DNA from: an uncultured Candidatus Saccharibacteria bacterium
GTDB lineage: Bacteria > Patescibacteriota > Saccharimonadia > Saccharimonadales > Saccharimonadaceae
DNA length: 64,000 nt
Reading direction: 5' to 3'
Assembly: GCA_948288625.1 (NCBI GenBank)
Contig: CAOHYA010000001.1
Location: 806,001-870,000 of the forward strand
Shown: piece by piece, positions 27,452 through 36,515 of the stretch
How the letters are laid out: each line of letters begins with the position of its first letter
Numbering within the stretch: the stretch's first letter is position 1
Notes under the pieces: model-generated
Databases searched by the model: none
Seen by the model: the letters and a program-made list of their open reading frames with translations, nothing else
What the model was told of the DNA's origin: nothing
Made by a program: the position numbers and the translations under genes

Positions 27452-27459
27452 GTACCTTC

Positions 27460-27489
27460 ATTATAAAAAAGTTAGCACTCTAATGTCAA
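27460..27489 (-). promoter_or_regulatory. dnaK promoter
   Basis: TTGACA (27484-27489), 18-nt spacer and TATAAT (27460-27465) on the minus strand. The -35 box lies inside the distal CIRCE. Confidence 0.85.
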
Positions 27490-27498
27490 GAGTGCCAA
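27472..27498. promoter_or_regulatory. CIRCE operator over the dnaK -35 box
   Basis: TTAGCACTC, 9-nt spacer, GAGTGCCAA: matches the HrcA-binding consensus with one change. It is also 14 nt upstream of the -35 box of the divergent gene at 27648. Confidence 0.92.
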
Positions 27499-27511
27499 CT
27501 TATAAAATATA

Positions 27512-27540
27512 TTGATTTTTTATGAGAACAGGACTATTAT
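27512..27540 (+). promoter_or_regulatory. Promoter of the 129-aa gene
   Basis: TTGATT (27512-27517), 17-nt spacer, TATTAT (27535-27540). The expected leader is about 100 nt, unlike the leaderless genes nearby. Confidence 0.6.
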
Positions 27541-27594
27541 CAATACGTCTTACTGATACTTATTCCAAACAAATACAGCCAGCAAGAAGTGAAT

Positions 27595-27629
27595 CCGCTT
27601 GAGAGAAATCTTACGGCGGCTTTTATTTT
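27595..27629 (+). promoter_or_regulatory. Terminator-like hairpin in the leader of the 129-aa gene
   Basis: CCGCTTGAGA-GAAA-TCTTACGGCGG forms a 10-bp stem (one bulged C, two G-U pairs) with a GNRA loop, followed by CTTTTATTTT. It sits between the promoter at 27512 and the Shine-Dalgarno site at 27636, so it looks like an attenuator. Confidence 0.6.
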
Positions 27630-27647
27630 AGAGCAGAGAGAGGAAAA

Positions 27648-28037
27648 ATGTCCCTTCAGGAAACGAGTGCATCGTTGCTCCGTCCCTGCGAGGATGGACA
27701 CATGCTGCGTGATTGCCTGCTTAAAGACATCGCATTCGCACAGCGGCCATTCCCCGTTCCGTTCTTGAACAAGTTGTTCAAGATTCGCACCGTGCACTTC
27801 TTCATCAAGGATGCGAATACGCAACGTCCCGAAATCTTGGACGAGCCCATGTATCGTGGCATCAAGGAGTCGGCAGTCCAGCTTCCTCCTACCGACGAAA
27901 CGCTACGAAGGGTTGCACGCATTCTTAATGAGTACAGTACGGAGTGTACCGTATTCAAACTCATCGGAAGTGATCGGACCATCGAAGATATCGTCGTCTT
28001 CGTCATTCAAGCCCCCGTCAAGTCCCGAAGGCGCTAG
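27648..28037 (+). CDS. Protein of unknown function (129 aa)
   Basis: A mixed alpha/beta protein with no membrane segment or known motif. Translation begins MSLQETSASLLRPCEDGHML and ends with basic residues (KSRRR). GAGAGAGGA is well placed before the ATG. The sequence around that site (GAGCAGAGAGA, 27631-27641) has a perfect inverted match of 11 nt in the loop/stem of the 3' hairpin (28043-28085), so the two ends of the mRNA could pair and hide the ribosome site. It lies on the opposite strand between dnaK and grpE, an unusual place. Confidence 0.55.
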   Translation: MSLQETSASLLRPCEDGHMLRDCLLKDIAFAQRPFPVPFLNKLFKIRTVHFFIKDANTQRPEILDEPMYRGIKESAVQLPPTDETLRRVARILNEYSTECTVFKLIGSDRTIEDIVVFVIQAPVKSRRR

Positions 28038-28042
28038 CCTCC

Positions 28043-28085
28043 GTGTTGATTTGAGCGGGGACCTTCTCTCTGCTCAAATCAACAC
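28043..28085 (+). repeat. 14-bp perfect hairpin after the 129-aa gene
   Basis: GTGTTGATTTGAGC pairs with GCTCAAATCAACAC around the loop GGGGACCTTCTCTCT. It is not followed by a T-run. The loop and first bases of the 3' arm are complementary to the gene's own Shine-Dalgarno region. Confidence 0.7.
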
Positions 28086-28090
28086 GTATC

Positions 28091-28122
28091 AAAAACTCCC
28101 GCTCGGTGCGAGAGTTTCTTTT
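28091..28122. terminator. Bidirectional terminator between the 129-aa gene and grpE
   Basis: AAACTC...GAGTTT stem with inner CGC/GCG pairs; TTTCTTTT follows on the plus strand and five Ts on the minus strand. It serves both convergent genes. Confidence 0.7.
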
Positions 28123-28588
28123 ATTGGCGGGTCACCTTTACCATGGCGTGTCGGATCACACTTCCGTTTAACGTGTAGCCTGCTTGCAGTTCTTCGGCGA
28201 TAACTTCTTTTTCACCTTCTGCGTCTTCATCGAATTGAATGGCTTCGTGTAATTCTGGGTTGAAGTCGACACCTTGTTTCGCATCGATACGAGCAACATT
28301 TAAGCCCTCCATTGATTTTTCAAGGTGCTTTACCAAACCGGAAACACCTTGTACCCATTTGTTATCTTTGAGATCTTCCGGAGTATAGGTGATAGCACGT
28401 TCTATATTATCGATCACTGGTAAAAGTTTTAATACCGCGGATGACTGACCGGCTTCACGAGCCGCTTGCTTTTCGGCGTCAACTCGTTTTCGGTAGTTTT
28501 CAAAATCAGCACGAGTGCGCTGCAAATCAAGAGTCAATTCTGAAATTTGTTCATCACGTTTATCTGGTTTTTGAGTTGATTTTGGCAT
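28121..28588 (-). CDS. grpE: Nucleotide exchange factor GrpE
   Basis: Releases ADP from DnaK. The 155-aa protein has the N-terminal coiled coil (ISELTLDLQRTRADFENYRK) and the C-terminal beta domain with GVDFNPELHEAIQF and GYTLNGSVIRHAMVKV. AAAGGATAACG precedes the ATG. It follows hrcA and a 63-aa gene in one operon controlled from the hrcA CIRCE. Confidence 0.95.
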   Translation of the reverse strand: MPKSTQKPDKRDEQISELTLDLQRTRADFENYRKRVDAEKQAAREAGQSSAVLKLLPVIDNIERAITYTPEDLKDNKWVQGVSGLVKHLEKSMEGLNVARIDAKQGVDFNPELHEAIQFDEDAEGEKEVIAEELQAGYTLNGSVIRHAMVKVTRQ

Positions 28589-28593
28589 TTTCG

Positions 28594-28785
28594 TTATCCT
28601 TTCTTTACTTTCATTTGTTTCTTAGCAAGACGTCTCTTTTTGTCTTCCGGCCATTCATGTTTCATGGGGAAATAAACGTCCGATATATAGTAGAAAAACC
28701 ATCCTAGCGAAGCGATGATCAGCGCTATGACGATTGCCCATAACGGCCAGTTAGCAATAAATTGCCCGATCCACTCGGCTATCAT
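28594..28785 (-). CDS. Single-TM small protein between hrcA and grpE
   Basis: A 63-aa protein with a hydrophobic segment WPLWAIVIALIIASLGWFFY (residues ~14-33) and a basic C-terminus (DKKRRLAKKQMKVKKG). Not recognised. GAGGAG, encoded in the last codons of hrcA, sits before its ATG, and grpE follows after 5 nt, so it is a genuine operon member and probably heat-shock controlled. Confidence 0.65.
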   Translation of the reverse strand: MIAEWIGQFIANWPLWAIVIALIIASLGWFFYYISDVYFPMKHEWPEDKKRRLAKKQMKVKKG

Positions 28786-28786
28786 G

Positions 28787-29494
28787 TTACAGAATCTCCT
28801 CTAACATTGCCCCGGTATGTCGTACCAATCGCATTACCTTGGCATAGCTTTGGCGAGTAGGACCGAGCACGCCGATGTAACTATTGTCACTATACGGTGA
28901 TCGGAAACGACTAATAATCAGAGTAGCACCACTGTTCTTACCGATTGGGTTTTCTGCACCTATGTACACATTCAACGGCTCATTCGGCTTTGCCTCTCGA
29001 AGCCATGGCTCAAGATTATCGAGTAAACGGGCGACTTGCTGAGCGTGCTCACCATGCATGAACTCCGGCTGAGAAAATAAGTTACCCATTCCGCTTAGGT
29101 ACAGCTCATCGCCGATGGTAGCGATTCCAAGGTTATGGGTTAGGTCGACCAAACTATCGACAGCGCTTCTAATTGCGCGGTCGGCGCGGTCACCATGCGT
29201 ACTTGCTCGTGCTTCAATCGCTCTCGCACTGCGATCGATAAGGGCTGGCTGCTCTGCATGCGCTTCGTTGAGGCTGTTTACGTAGAAACGGTAACCAGCA
29301 TCGGTTGGAATACGCCCGGCACTGGTATGTGGTTGAACTATAAGTCCCATTTCTTCAAGCTTTGCCATTTCGCTACGAATAGTTGCGCTGGAAACACCAA
29401 AAAGCTTGGCTAACATGACGCTCCCAACAGGCGCAGCAATTTCAGCATGTTGCTCAATAATAGCGGCCAATATAAGTCGTTGACGTTCTGTCAT
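28787..29494 (-). CDS. hrcA: Heat-inducible repressor HrcA
   Basis: Repressor that binds CIRCE and needs chaperone help to stay active. The 235-aa protein begins MTERQRLILAAIIEQHAEIA and has the winged helix LFGVSSATIRSEMAKLEEMG, then the sensor domain; it is shorter than the usual ~340 aa, with a reduced inserted domain, and ends with VLGPTRQSYAKVMRLVRH. ATG 29494 lies 6 nt after TACAAT, giving a leaderless mRNA; the upstream frame to 29530 overlaps CIRCE and is rejected. It controls itself, dnaK and dnaJ. Confidence 0.92.
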   Translation of the reverse strand: MTERQRLILAAIIEQHAEIAAPVGSVMLAKLFGVSSATIRSEMAKLEEMGLIVQPHTSAGRIPTDAGYRFYVNSLNEAHAEQPALIDRSARAIEARASTHGDRADRAIRSAVDSLVDLTHNLGIATIGDELYLSGMGNLFSQPEFMHGEHAQQVARLLDNLEPWLREAKPNEPLNVYIGAENPIGKNSGATLIISRFRSPYSDNSYIGVLGPTRQSYAKVMRLVRHTGAMLEEIL

Positions 29495-29513
29495 GCTTAT
29501 ATTGTAACGAATT

Positions 29514-29540
29514 TTAGCACTCACTGTCAATGAGTGCCAA
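29514..29540. promoter_or_regulatory. CIRCE operator of the hrcA-grpE operon
   Basis: TTAGCACTC, 9-nt spacer, GAGTGCCAA. It contains the -35 box TTGACA on the minus strand, 18 nt from TACAAT (29501-29506). It abuts the stop of the upstream gmk-like gene. Confidence 0.92.
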
Positions 29541-29542
29541 TG

Positions 29543-30253
29543 CTATTCGTGACTATCGAGAAAGACCTGGGTAGCCGCATGAAGTTCGCGTGCCAACTCG
29601 AGTGCGTTTTGACGATAGGTTTCTTCTTTATACGTGCCCGAGGCAATAACTTCAGCAGTATCAAGCACCTCGGTATTAATCACTGGGTAAAACTGACTGT
29701 TCTCAAGTGGCTTTGCATATTCGAGTAACGCCGTCTTGAACCGTCGAAGCTTTTGCTCGATATCCATATCGCCACGCCCATCAATTCGCTGTTCCCATAT
29801 TTCAAAGCTTGGCGGGAGAAGCAAGATCGCTTCAAACCCAGGCGCTTCAACCATCAATTCTTCCATGCCCTGAATATCGATTTCAAGGATTGGCGTACGG
29901 CCACTCGCTACTACCCGTTCATACGAAGCCACGCTTGTTCCGTACAATGTATCACCGTGCACCAGTTTCGCTTCGATATACGCACCTTCGGCAAGCTTAT
30001 TTAATGCCTCGTGTTCATCGATGAACCAGTAATGAACTCCGTTCACTTCATAACCGTTACCAAAGACTCGAGGAGCTCGGGTGGTGTCGGAGACTACCGG
30101 TACATAGTGGCCAGTTTGAGTAAGATGTTGCGCCATCGTGCCTTTACCCGCACCGGTTGGACCGGCAATATTCAGCGATGGGTGCTCAAGTAGAAGGCGC
30201 CGCGCAGCCTCTGGCATCGAGTAGTTGTTGAGTGCGTGTTCGAGTGAATTCAT
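29543..30253 (-). CDS. gmk: Guanylate kinase-like protein
   Basis: Phosphorylates GMP to GDP if orthodox. The 236-aa protein has the P-loop IAGPTGAGKGTMAQHL (about residues 28-43), the GMP-binding VSDTTRAPRVFGNGYEVNGVHYWF, an ILEIDIQGMEEL segment and a lid. The N-terminal 25 residues and C-terminal 30 residues are extra compared with E. coli Gmk, and the GMP-site 'TTR.PR.GE' motif is somewhat altered. TACAAT lies 8 nt before the ATG, again a leaderless layout. Confidence 0.8.
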   Translation of the reverse strand: MNSLEHALNNYSMPEAARRLLLEHPSLNIAGPTGAGKGTMAQHLTQTGHYVPVVSDTTRAPRVFGNGYEVNGVHYWFIDEHEALNKLAEGAYIEAKLVHGDTLYGTSVASYERVVASGRTPILEIDIQGMEELMVEAPGFEAILLLPPSFEIWEQRIDGRGDMDIEQKLRRFKTALLEYAKPLENSQFYPVINTEVLDTAEVIASGTYKEETYRQNALELARELHAATQVFLDSHE

Positions 30254-30297
30254 ATCTAAGCATTGTACCAGATACGACCCGGAGGCGCAGCCTAAGC

Positions 30298-32076
30298 CTA
30301 GTCTCGTTTCAACATCACCATAAAGGCTTCGGATGGTATATCGACTTTACCAAATCGTTTCATCCGTTTTTTACCCTTAGCCTGTTTGGCGAGCACCTTC
30401 TTTTTTCGAGACACGTCTCCACCGTATAAACCAGTTGTGACATCTTTGCGGTACGCGCTCAAATCTTCACGGGCAATGAATTTACCGCCGATTGCCGCCT
30501 GCAAAGCGACCTGGAAGTTTTGACGAGGTATCACTTCTTTCAGTTTCTTCGTAATTTCTCGACCGAGGCTTTGTGATTCTGACCGGTGCGCCATTATACT
30601 GAGCGCGTCGACCATTTCACCGGCAACGTAAAAATCAACGCGGACTAAATCATCGGTACGGTATTCATCCAGTTCATAATTGAACGAACCATAGCCGCTG
30701 GTGACCGATTTCAGCTGGTCGTAGAAATCCGTCAATAAATTAGCAAGGGGCGCCTCGAAACTAATCAAGGCACGTTCATCGATGTAACTTAAATTCGATT
30801 GCCGACCACGCTTTGAAATGATGAGCTGCAATACGGCACCGATATACTGTGAAGGTACGATGATCTCACCTTTGATCCATGGCTCACTAATGCTTTGGAT
30901 CCGGCTGACGTCGGGCAAATTGCTGGCGCTTTTTATATCAAGCTCGTCTCCCGAGCTAAGAAGTACCTGGTAATCGGTCGAGGGGTTTGTAACCACCAAG
31001 TCGAGGTCATATTCCCGCTCGAGACGTTCTCGAATAATATCTAGGTGAAGAAGACCAAGGAAACCAATTCGTACGCCGAACCCAAGGACCGGTGAATTTT
31101 CCGGTTCGAACTGCAAAGCAGAATCACTTAGGCTCAGTTTTTCAACCGCATCTTTCAAGTCTTGATAATCGTCGTTGCTCACCGGGAAAAAGCCGGCATA
31201 GACAAAAGGTTTTACTAACTTATATCCAGGCAGCGCTTCGGTTGCCGCATGGCGGCGAATAGTCACCGTATCACCGACGCGGGCATCACGAGTTGTTCGA
31301 AGGTTGGTAACAATGTAGCCGATTTCACCGGTCGCCAGTTCATCTTTCGGACTCATGGTTGGACTTAACGAGCCAACTTCAAGGGCTATACCATTCGCGC
31401 CGGTTGCCAGCATATCAATGGTATCGCCTTTTTTAATGTTACCGTCGACAACACGTACATACAAAATAACGCCACGATAATCATCGTAGTAACTATCAAA
31501 AATAAGTGATCGGGTTGGGTTTTCCTGCTTACCAACTGGCGCGGAGATTCGCTCAACAACTGCGTCGAGTACGTGGCTTACACCTTCGCCTGTTTTAGCG
31601 CTAATTTTAATGATATCTTCTTCCTTGCATCCAAGGAGATTGATTACTTCGGCGCTTACCTTTGGCACATCGGCCGCAGGAAGGTCGATTTTATTCAGCA
31701 CAGGAATGATCGTTAAGTCGGACGCCATAGCCAGATACACATTCGCCAGGGTTTGCGCTTGAATACCCTGTGAAGCATCAACAATGAGGACCGCACCTTC
31801 ACACGCCTGCAAACTTCGAGATACTTCATAACTAAAGTCAACGTGACCTGGCGTATCGATGAGGTTAAGCTCGTGACCTTTATAGTTCATTCGAACCGGC
31901 GCCAATTTGATAGTAATCCCCTTTTCACGTTCGAGGTCCATGCTATCTAATAGCTGTGATTTCATATCACGTTTCAGCACGGTATCAGTCACCTCAAGCA
32001 TGCGGTCGGCAAGCGTCGATTTCCCATGGTCGATATGGGCAATGATACAAAAATTACGAATGTTTGGTTGATTCAT
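30298..32076 (-). CDS. lepA: Elongation factor 4 (LepA)
   Basis: Ribosome-bound GTPase linked to back-translocation and ribosome assembly. The 592-aa protein has G1 AHIDHGKST, G2 EREKGITIK, G3 DTPGHVDF, G4 NKIDLP, G5 SAKTGEG, and the LepA-specific C-terminal domain ending ALQAAIGGKFIAREDLSA. Its ATG lies 23 nt inside the 3' end of murJ with GGAAG upstream, so the two are translationally linked. Confidence 0.97.
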   Translation of the reverse strand: MNQPNIRNFCIIAHIDHGKSTLADRMLEVTDTVLKRDMKSQLLDSMDLEREKGITIKLAPVRMNYKGHELNLIDTPGHVDFSYEVSRSLQACEGAVLIVDASQGIQAQTLANVYLAMASDLTIIPVLNKIDLPAADVPKVSAEVINLLGCKEEDIIKISAKTGEGVSHVLDAVVERISAPVGKQENPTRSLIFDSYYDDYRGVILYVRVVDGNIKKGDTIDMLATGANGIALEVGSLSPTMSPKDELATGEIGYIVTNLRTTRDARVGDTVTIRRHAATEALPGYKLVKPFVYAGFFPVSNDDYQDLKDAVEKLSLSDSALQFEPENSPVLGFGVRIGFLGLLHLDIIRERLEREYDLDLVVTNPSTDYQVLLSSGDELDIKSASNLPDVSRIQSISEPWIKGEIIVPSQYIGAVLQLIISKRGRQSNLSYIDERALISFEAPLANLLTDFYDQLKSVTSGYGSFNYELDEYRTDDLVRVDFYVAGEMVDALSIMAHRSESQSLGREITKKLKEVIPRQNFQVALQAAIGGKFIAREDLSAYRKDVTTGLYGGDVSRKKKVLAKQAKGKKRMKRFGKVDIPSEAFMVMLKRD

Positions 32077-33703
32077 CTTTTACTTCCGGTGGTTTGTAGA
32101 GAAATTTTACGATACGGTCAATGACAGGTTTTGCTTCTGGCAGTTTGAAAAGTTGACAGAATAATAAGTATGACAGACCCGACGTCGCTATGACAAGTCC
32201 AAACTTAGGAAACGATGACCAGAATTCCGGGTCCTCTGCGCTCAATGGAAAAATGTTGAGCATGGCATACGTAATGACTGCCATAAACCCAGCCGCACTT
32301 GCCATGCGAACGACCGCACTGAAGAAATCTTTGTCAAACAGCCCCTGGATACGTCGTGACATCACGAAAAACAGAGTAGAGACTTCGACGATCGAGACAA
32401 TTACGGCTGCCCAAGCTAAACCGTACACGCCCATGCTCAGTCCAAGAGTAAACCACACGGCAAGCGTTATATTCAAACCTATCGCGAACAATGAAATGTA
32501 AAGCGGAGTTTTCGTATCTTGATGCGCATAAAAACTTCGGGCGGATATAAAGTATGCCGAACGGAATAAAATTGATATGGCGAGAATTGCCAAGATGCTG
32601 GCCATATATGGATCACCTCGATACACAATAAAGTTCACGATGTAGCCACGCGCCAATACCGCTACGACCGATACAGGCAATGCCAACCAAATAATAACCC
32701 TTAGCACGGTGCGTAGCTCACTTTTGAACAAATCTGGTCGACCTTCGGCAAGGCGTTCGGTCATTTTTGGAAAAGCTGCCGTACTGATGGCGACACCAAT
32801 AAGGTTGATTGGCATATACGCCAATGTCGAGGCTTGTTGATAAGCATTTACGCTTCCCGCGACCATCCGCGACGCTAGGTTTGTTTCGACGATACTATTT
32901 ACATAATCGATACCTTGGTCGAGTGAACGAGGCGGTAGCAAACGAAGTACTTGTCGAAAACCTTTGTTCTTCCAATATATTTTAAAACGATAATCGTACC
33001 CCATGCCATAAAGCCCCAAAGCACTGATGATGAGCTGGAGCACCGCACCCAGTACGACACCGAGGGCGACCCCCATAATACCGCCTTCAAATACCTGCAC
33101 GCCAAAGAAGTTTATTCCGTTCGTAAAAAATACTAAACCAATAATTATTCCGATATTATATACGACCGGAGCGAGCGCGAAGAATGCAAACCGGCCAACT
33201 GCCTGCTGCATACTCGTAATGACTGTTGCCACCGCAAACAAGAACGGGCTTACGGCAATCACTCGCATCATGCTGGTAGCCAATGAGCGGCTCGATTCAT
33301 CCAAACCTGGCCCTACGACATATCGCACGAGTGGCTCGGCAAAAATAATGATCAGAATACTTGCCGCAAGCGTCGCCAGTGCCATCAAGTTCATGACACT
33401 CGTCGATAGTTCCCACGCCGATTTTTTATTACCTTTTGCCAAGCGCTGATTGAATACGGGTATGAAACTCACGCTTAACGCACCTGAAACAAGAATGATA
33501 AACATGAAGTCTGGTACCGAAAACGCCACCCTGTACGCATCGGCGCCAGTTGGATAAGTAAGGTAATACGTGCTGTTGAAAATACGGTCACGCAGCAGCC
33601 CAAGCAAGCTTGCGACCAACGATGAGGCGGCAAGCAAAGATGCCGCTAGCTTAAGCGGCAACTTTTTATTTGCTTTGGATATCGTAGTACGAAAATTAAT
33701 CAT
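32054..33703 (-). CDS. murJ: Lipid II flippase MurJ (MviN)
   Basis: MOP-superfamily transporter that moves lipid II across the membrane. The 549-aa protein has about 14 membrane segments; typical regions are LAASSLVASLLGLLRDRIF at the start, DAYRVAFSVPDFMFIILVSG and SVSFIPVFNQRLA. AAGG lies 5 nt before the ATG, which is 25 nt after the ftsH stop; ftsH, murJ and lepA probably form one transcript. Confidence 0.93.
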   Translation of the reverse strand: MINFRTTISKANKKLPLKLAASLLAASSLVASLLGLLRDRIFNSTYYLTYPTGADAYRVAFSVPDFMFIILVSGALSVSFIPVFNQRLAKGNKKSAWELSTSVMNLMALATLAASILIIIFAEPLVRYVVGPGLDESSRSLATSMMRVIAVSPFLFAVATVITSMQQAVGRFAFFALAPVVYNIGIIIGLVFFTNGINFFGVQVFEGGIMGVALGVVLGAVLQLIISALGLYGMGYDYRFKIYWKNKGFRQVLRLLPPRSLDQGIDYVNSIVETNLASRMVAGSVNAYQQASTLAYMPINLIGVAISTAAFPKMTERLAEGRPDLFKSELRTVLRVIIWLALPVSVVAVLARGYIVNFIVYRGDPYMASILAILAISILFRSAYFISARSFYAHQDTKTPLYISLFAIGLNITLAVWFTLGLSMGVYGLAWAAVIVSIVEVSTLFFVMSRRIQGLFDKDFFSAVVRMASAAGFMAVITYAMLNIFPLSAEDPEFWSSFPKFGLVIATSGLSYLLFCQLFKLPEAKPVIDRIVKFLYKPPEVKDESTKHS

Positions 33704-33727
33704 TCAGCCTTACAGAGCCGCACGTAC

Positions 33728-35590
33728 TTAATACTGTGAGGCCTCCTTAGGAAGAGTGGCATCTTTAAGTAATTCGCTCACGCGGTCTTCTTCGACAGTC
33801 TCCTCTTCAAGCAACGCTTCGGCAAGCTTATCGAGACTCTTGCGGTTCGTGGTGATTACTACTTCGGCACGATGAGCAGCTTCCTTAATAAGCTCAGCAA
33901 CTTCTGCGTCGATTTGACGAGCAGTGTCGTCACTATAGGGGCGCTCGTGAGTCATTTTATCGAATACCATTCCCCCGTTGTCTTCATGGAATACTTGGTC
34001 ACGAAGTTTCGTACCCATACCTTGTTCGATAATCATATCGCGAGCAATTTCAGTTGCTTTACGAAGGTCCGAACCTGCACCGGTAGTGACACGATTCTCA
34101 CCGTAAATGATTTTTTCAGCGATACGGCCACCGAGGGCACGAGCCAGAATATCCTTAAATTCGATGATGCTTGTGTAACTTCGGTCTTCAGGCGGTAAGA
34201 ACCACGTTACGCCACCAGTGCCACCACGTGGAATGATAGTAACTTTATGAACAGGGTCGCTATCAGGAAGTATGTGACCAACAATTGCGTGACCAGCTTC
34301 ATGGTAGGCGGTCATACGCTTTTCGTCCTCGTTCATTACTTTCGTTTTGCGCTCAGGACCAATGGCGACCTTCTCAAACGCTTCAGTAAGGTCATCGTTC
34401 GAAATCTTCTTACTGTTTCGACGAGCGGCAATAATTGCTGCTTCGTTGGCAATGTTAGCAAGGTCAGCACCAGACGAACCAGCCGTTTTAGCCGCCAATG
34501 CATCAATTTTTACGGTCTCATCGACTGGCTTTGATTTGAAGTGTACTTTCAAAATCGCTTCGCGGTCACGTCGTTCTGGAAGCATGATATTTGTGCGTCG
34601 GTCGAAACGTCCCGGACGGAGCAGCGCTGGGTCAAGTACGTCTTGACGGTTCGTAGCTGCAAGAACGATAACGTTTGTTCCAGTTTCAAAACCGTCCATT
34701 TCAACAAGAATTTGGTTAAGAGTTTGTTCACGTTCGTCATGACCGCCACCCATACCACTACCGCGGCGGCGTCCAACGGCATCGATTTCGTCGATAAAGA
34801 TGATGGCCGGTGAATTCTTTTTCGCTTTTGCGAACAAGTCACGTACACGAGACGCACCGACACCCACGAACATTTCGACGAATTCCGAACCACTGATACT
34901 AAAGAATGGTACATTTGCTTCGCCGGCAACCGCACGGGCGAGCATCGTTTTACCTGTACCTGGACTACCGACAAGTAGCACACCCTTTGGAATTTTAGCT
35001 CCAAGTGCTTCGTACTTTTTAGGGTGTTTTAAGAAATCAACAACCTCTTCGAGGTCTTGCTTGGCAGCATCGTTACCAGCGATATCCGTAAACATAACTT
35101 TCTTCTTGTCATCACCGTAGAGAATAGCTTTTGACTTTCCAAACCCGAGGGCTTGGTTATTTTGACCTTGTGCTTGGCGCATCATAAATAGGAAGAATGC
35201 AGCAATTAATACCACTGGAATGATAATGATAGCTAAATTCCATAATACGTCGCCAGTTGATGACGGCGGCAAAATAGTCACCTTTGTTTTCGCGTCAGTT
35301 TTCAGGCCTTGTTCGTAAATGCTACTTGAAGGGTCTTTGGTTGAACGTTCGGTTGGCTGATCGCTTCCTTCCGGGGTAATTTTCAAATCGCTTCCCTGAA
35401 TTTCGATCTTCGTAATTTCACCGGCGTTCGCTCGTTGCGTTACTTCGGAAAGAGGAACTTCCTTTAACGTATCGTGCGAACTAGTGAGTGCGTAAATGAG
35501 TAACGCACCAAACACGACAACCGCCCAAAAAAGGGTCAATCGTAAAATCGTACTTGGTTTTTTCTTTGGTGTGGGAGCTTTTACTGCCAT
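33728..35590 (-). CDS. ftsH: ATP-dependent zinc metalloprotease FtsH
   Basis: Membrane AAA protease for quality control. The 620-aa protein has an N-terminal membrane helix (LTLFWAVVVFGALLIYAL), an extracytoplasmic domain, a second helix (VLWNLAIIIIPVVLIAAFF), the AAA domain (GSPGTGKTM, IIFIDEIDAVGRRRG, second region of homology ATNRQDVLDPALLRPGRFDR) and the zinc site HEAGHAIVGH. AAAGGAAA precedes the ATG. Confidence 0.97.
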   Translation of the reverse strand: MAVKAPTPKKKPSTILRLTLFWAVVVFGALLIYALTSSHDTLKEVPLSEVTQRANAGEITKIEIQGSDLKITPEGSDQPTERSTKDPSSSIYEQGLKTDAKTKVTILPPSSTGDVLWNLAIIIIPVVLIAAFFLFMMRQAQGQNNQALGFGKSKAILYGDDKKKVMFTDIAGNDAAKQDLEEVVDFLKHPKKYEALGAKIPKGVLLVGSPGTGKTMLARAVAGEANVPFFSISGSEFVEMFVGVGASRVRDLFAKAKKNSPAIIFIDEIDAVGRRRGSGMGGGHDEREQTLNQILVEMDGFETGTNVIVLAATNRQDVLDPALLRPGRFDRRTNIMLPERRDREAILKVHFKSKPVDETVKIDALAAKTAGSSGADLANIANEAAIIAARRNSKKISNDDLTEAFEKVAIGPERKTKVMNEDEKRMTAYHEAGHAIVGHILPDSDPVHKVTIIPRGGTGGVTWFLPPEDRSYTSIIEFKDILARALGGRIAEKIIYGENRVTTGAGSDLRKATEIARDMIIEQGMGTKLRDQVFHEDNGGMVFDKMTHERPYSDDTARQIDAEVAELIKEAAHRAEVVITTNRKSLDKLAEALLEEETVEEDRVSELLKDATLPKEASQY

Positions 35591-35652
35591 AGTGAACTAT
35601 TTTTCCTTTCGGCATTCTAAGAAACGTAGGTATATCTATATAATTCTAACAG

Positions 35653-36471
35653 TTACAGACTGAAATGGCGAGTACTGAAACTAATTTTTACCCCTGAACC
35701 AGCTTCATACACGCTGCCGGCCGTAGACGTTTTGATTGCCAACAAACACCGCTCCAACTGAGGTCGAGTCAAGAGCCCTTTCGTAATATACCGTAAACAT
35801 TCAACCGCCACCTGTTTCGGAACATGGGTCAAAAGGTAGCGGCTATACTCAGGCCCATCACCGACAAGCGTATATACTTCGGCTTCGATCTCTTTTTTTA
35901 AGTGCTTCTGATGACTATGGAGGGCTCGTAGCTCTCGCTTAGTGTCATGTGAGATAGTACTCGCTTTTCGCCTGATTCGGTTTCGCAAATACACATCGCT
36001 TGCATTCGTGCTATCCTCTCTCCATTTCAAACCATTCGCTCGTGCATACCGAATAAGCTGCTGTTTGGGTATATCGATAAGCGGCCGGACGACATCCGAA
36101 TCAAGCGCTGCTAGCCCACGCCATCCCGTACCCCGTTTCAGATTGATAGCGACTGTCTCAACTAGATCATCAAGGTGATGGGCGGTGGCGATACGAGCAT
36201 CATAATGCGTAGCTAGTTCACGCAAGAATGAGTAGCGGCGTTCGCGGGCAAGCGCTTCGCTGGCATTTTTACCGAGCTCCTCTCGCTTTCCGGCGTATTT
36301 CAAACCATATCTATCGGCGAGGGCAGCAACAAAGCGGGCATCATCCGTTGAATCTTCACGGATACCATGGTCAAAATGAGCAACGATTAATTCATGCCCC
36401 GTCACTTTCGTCATCATATCCAGTAAGACGACCGAATCAACGCCCCCGCTCACCGCCACTATATATTTCAT
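35653..36471 (-). CDS. tilS: tRNA(Ile)-lysidine synthase TilS
   Basis: Modifies C34 of tRNA-Ile(CAU) to lysidine so that it reads AUA. The 272-aa protein has the PP-loop VSGGVDSVVLLDMM at residues 7-20, AHFDHGIRED, ATAHHLDDLVET and the family motif LRNRIRRK. The C-terminal domains are reduced compared with E. coli (432 aa). TATACT lies 6 nt before the ATG; the mRNA is likely leaderless. Confidence 0.92.
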   Translation of the reverse strand: MKYIVAVSGGVDSVVLLDMMTKVTGHELIVAHFDHGIREDSTDDARFVAALADRYGLKYAGKREELGKNASEALARERRYSFLRELATHYDARIATAHHLDDLVETVAINLKRGTGWRGLAALDSDVVRPLIDIPKQQLIRYARANGLKWREDSTNASDVYLRNRIRRKASTISHDTKRELRALHSHQKHLKKEIEAEVYTLVGDGPEYSRYLLTHVPKQVAVECLRYITKGLLTRPQLERCLLAIKTSTAGSVYEAGSGVKISFSTRHFSL

Positions 36472-36515
36472 ATGCTCAGTATACCTCCCTAGGATGACTT
36501 GGTATACTTATGAGA

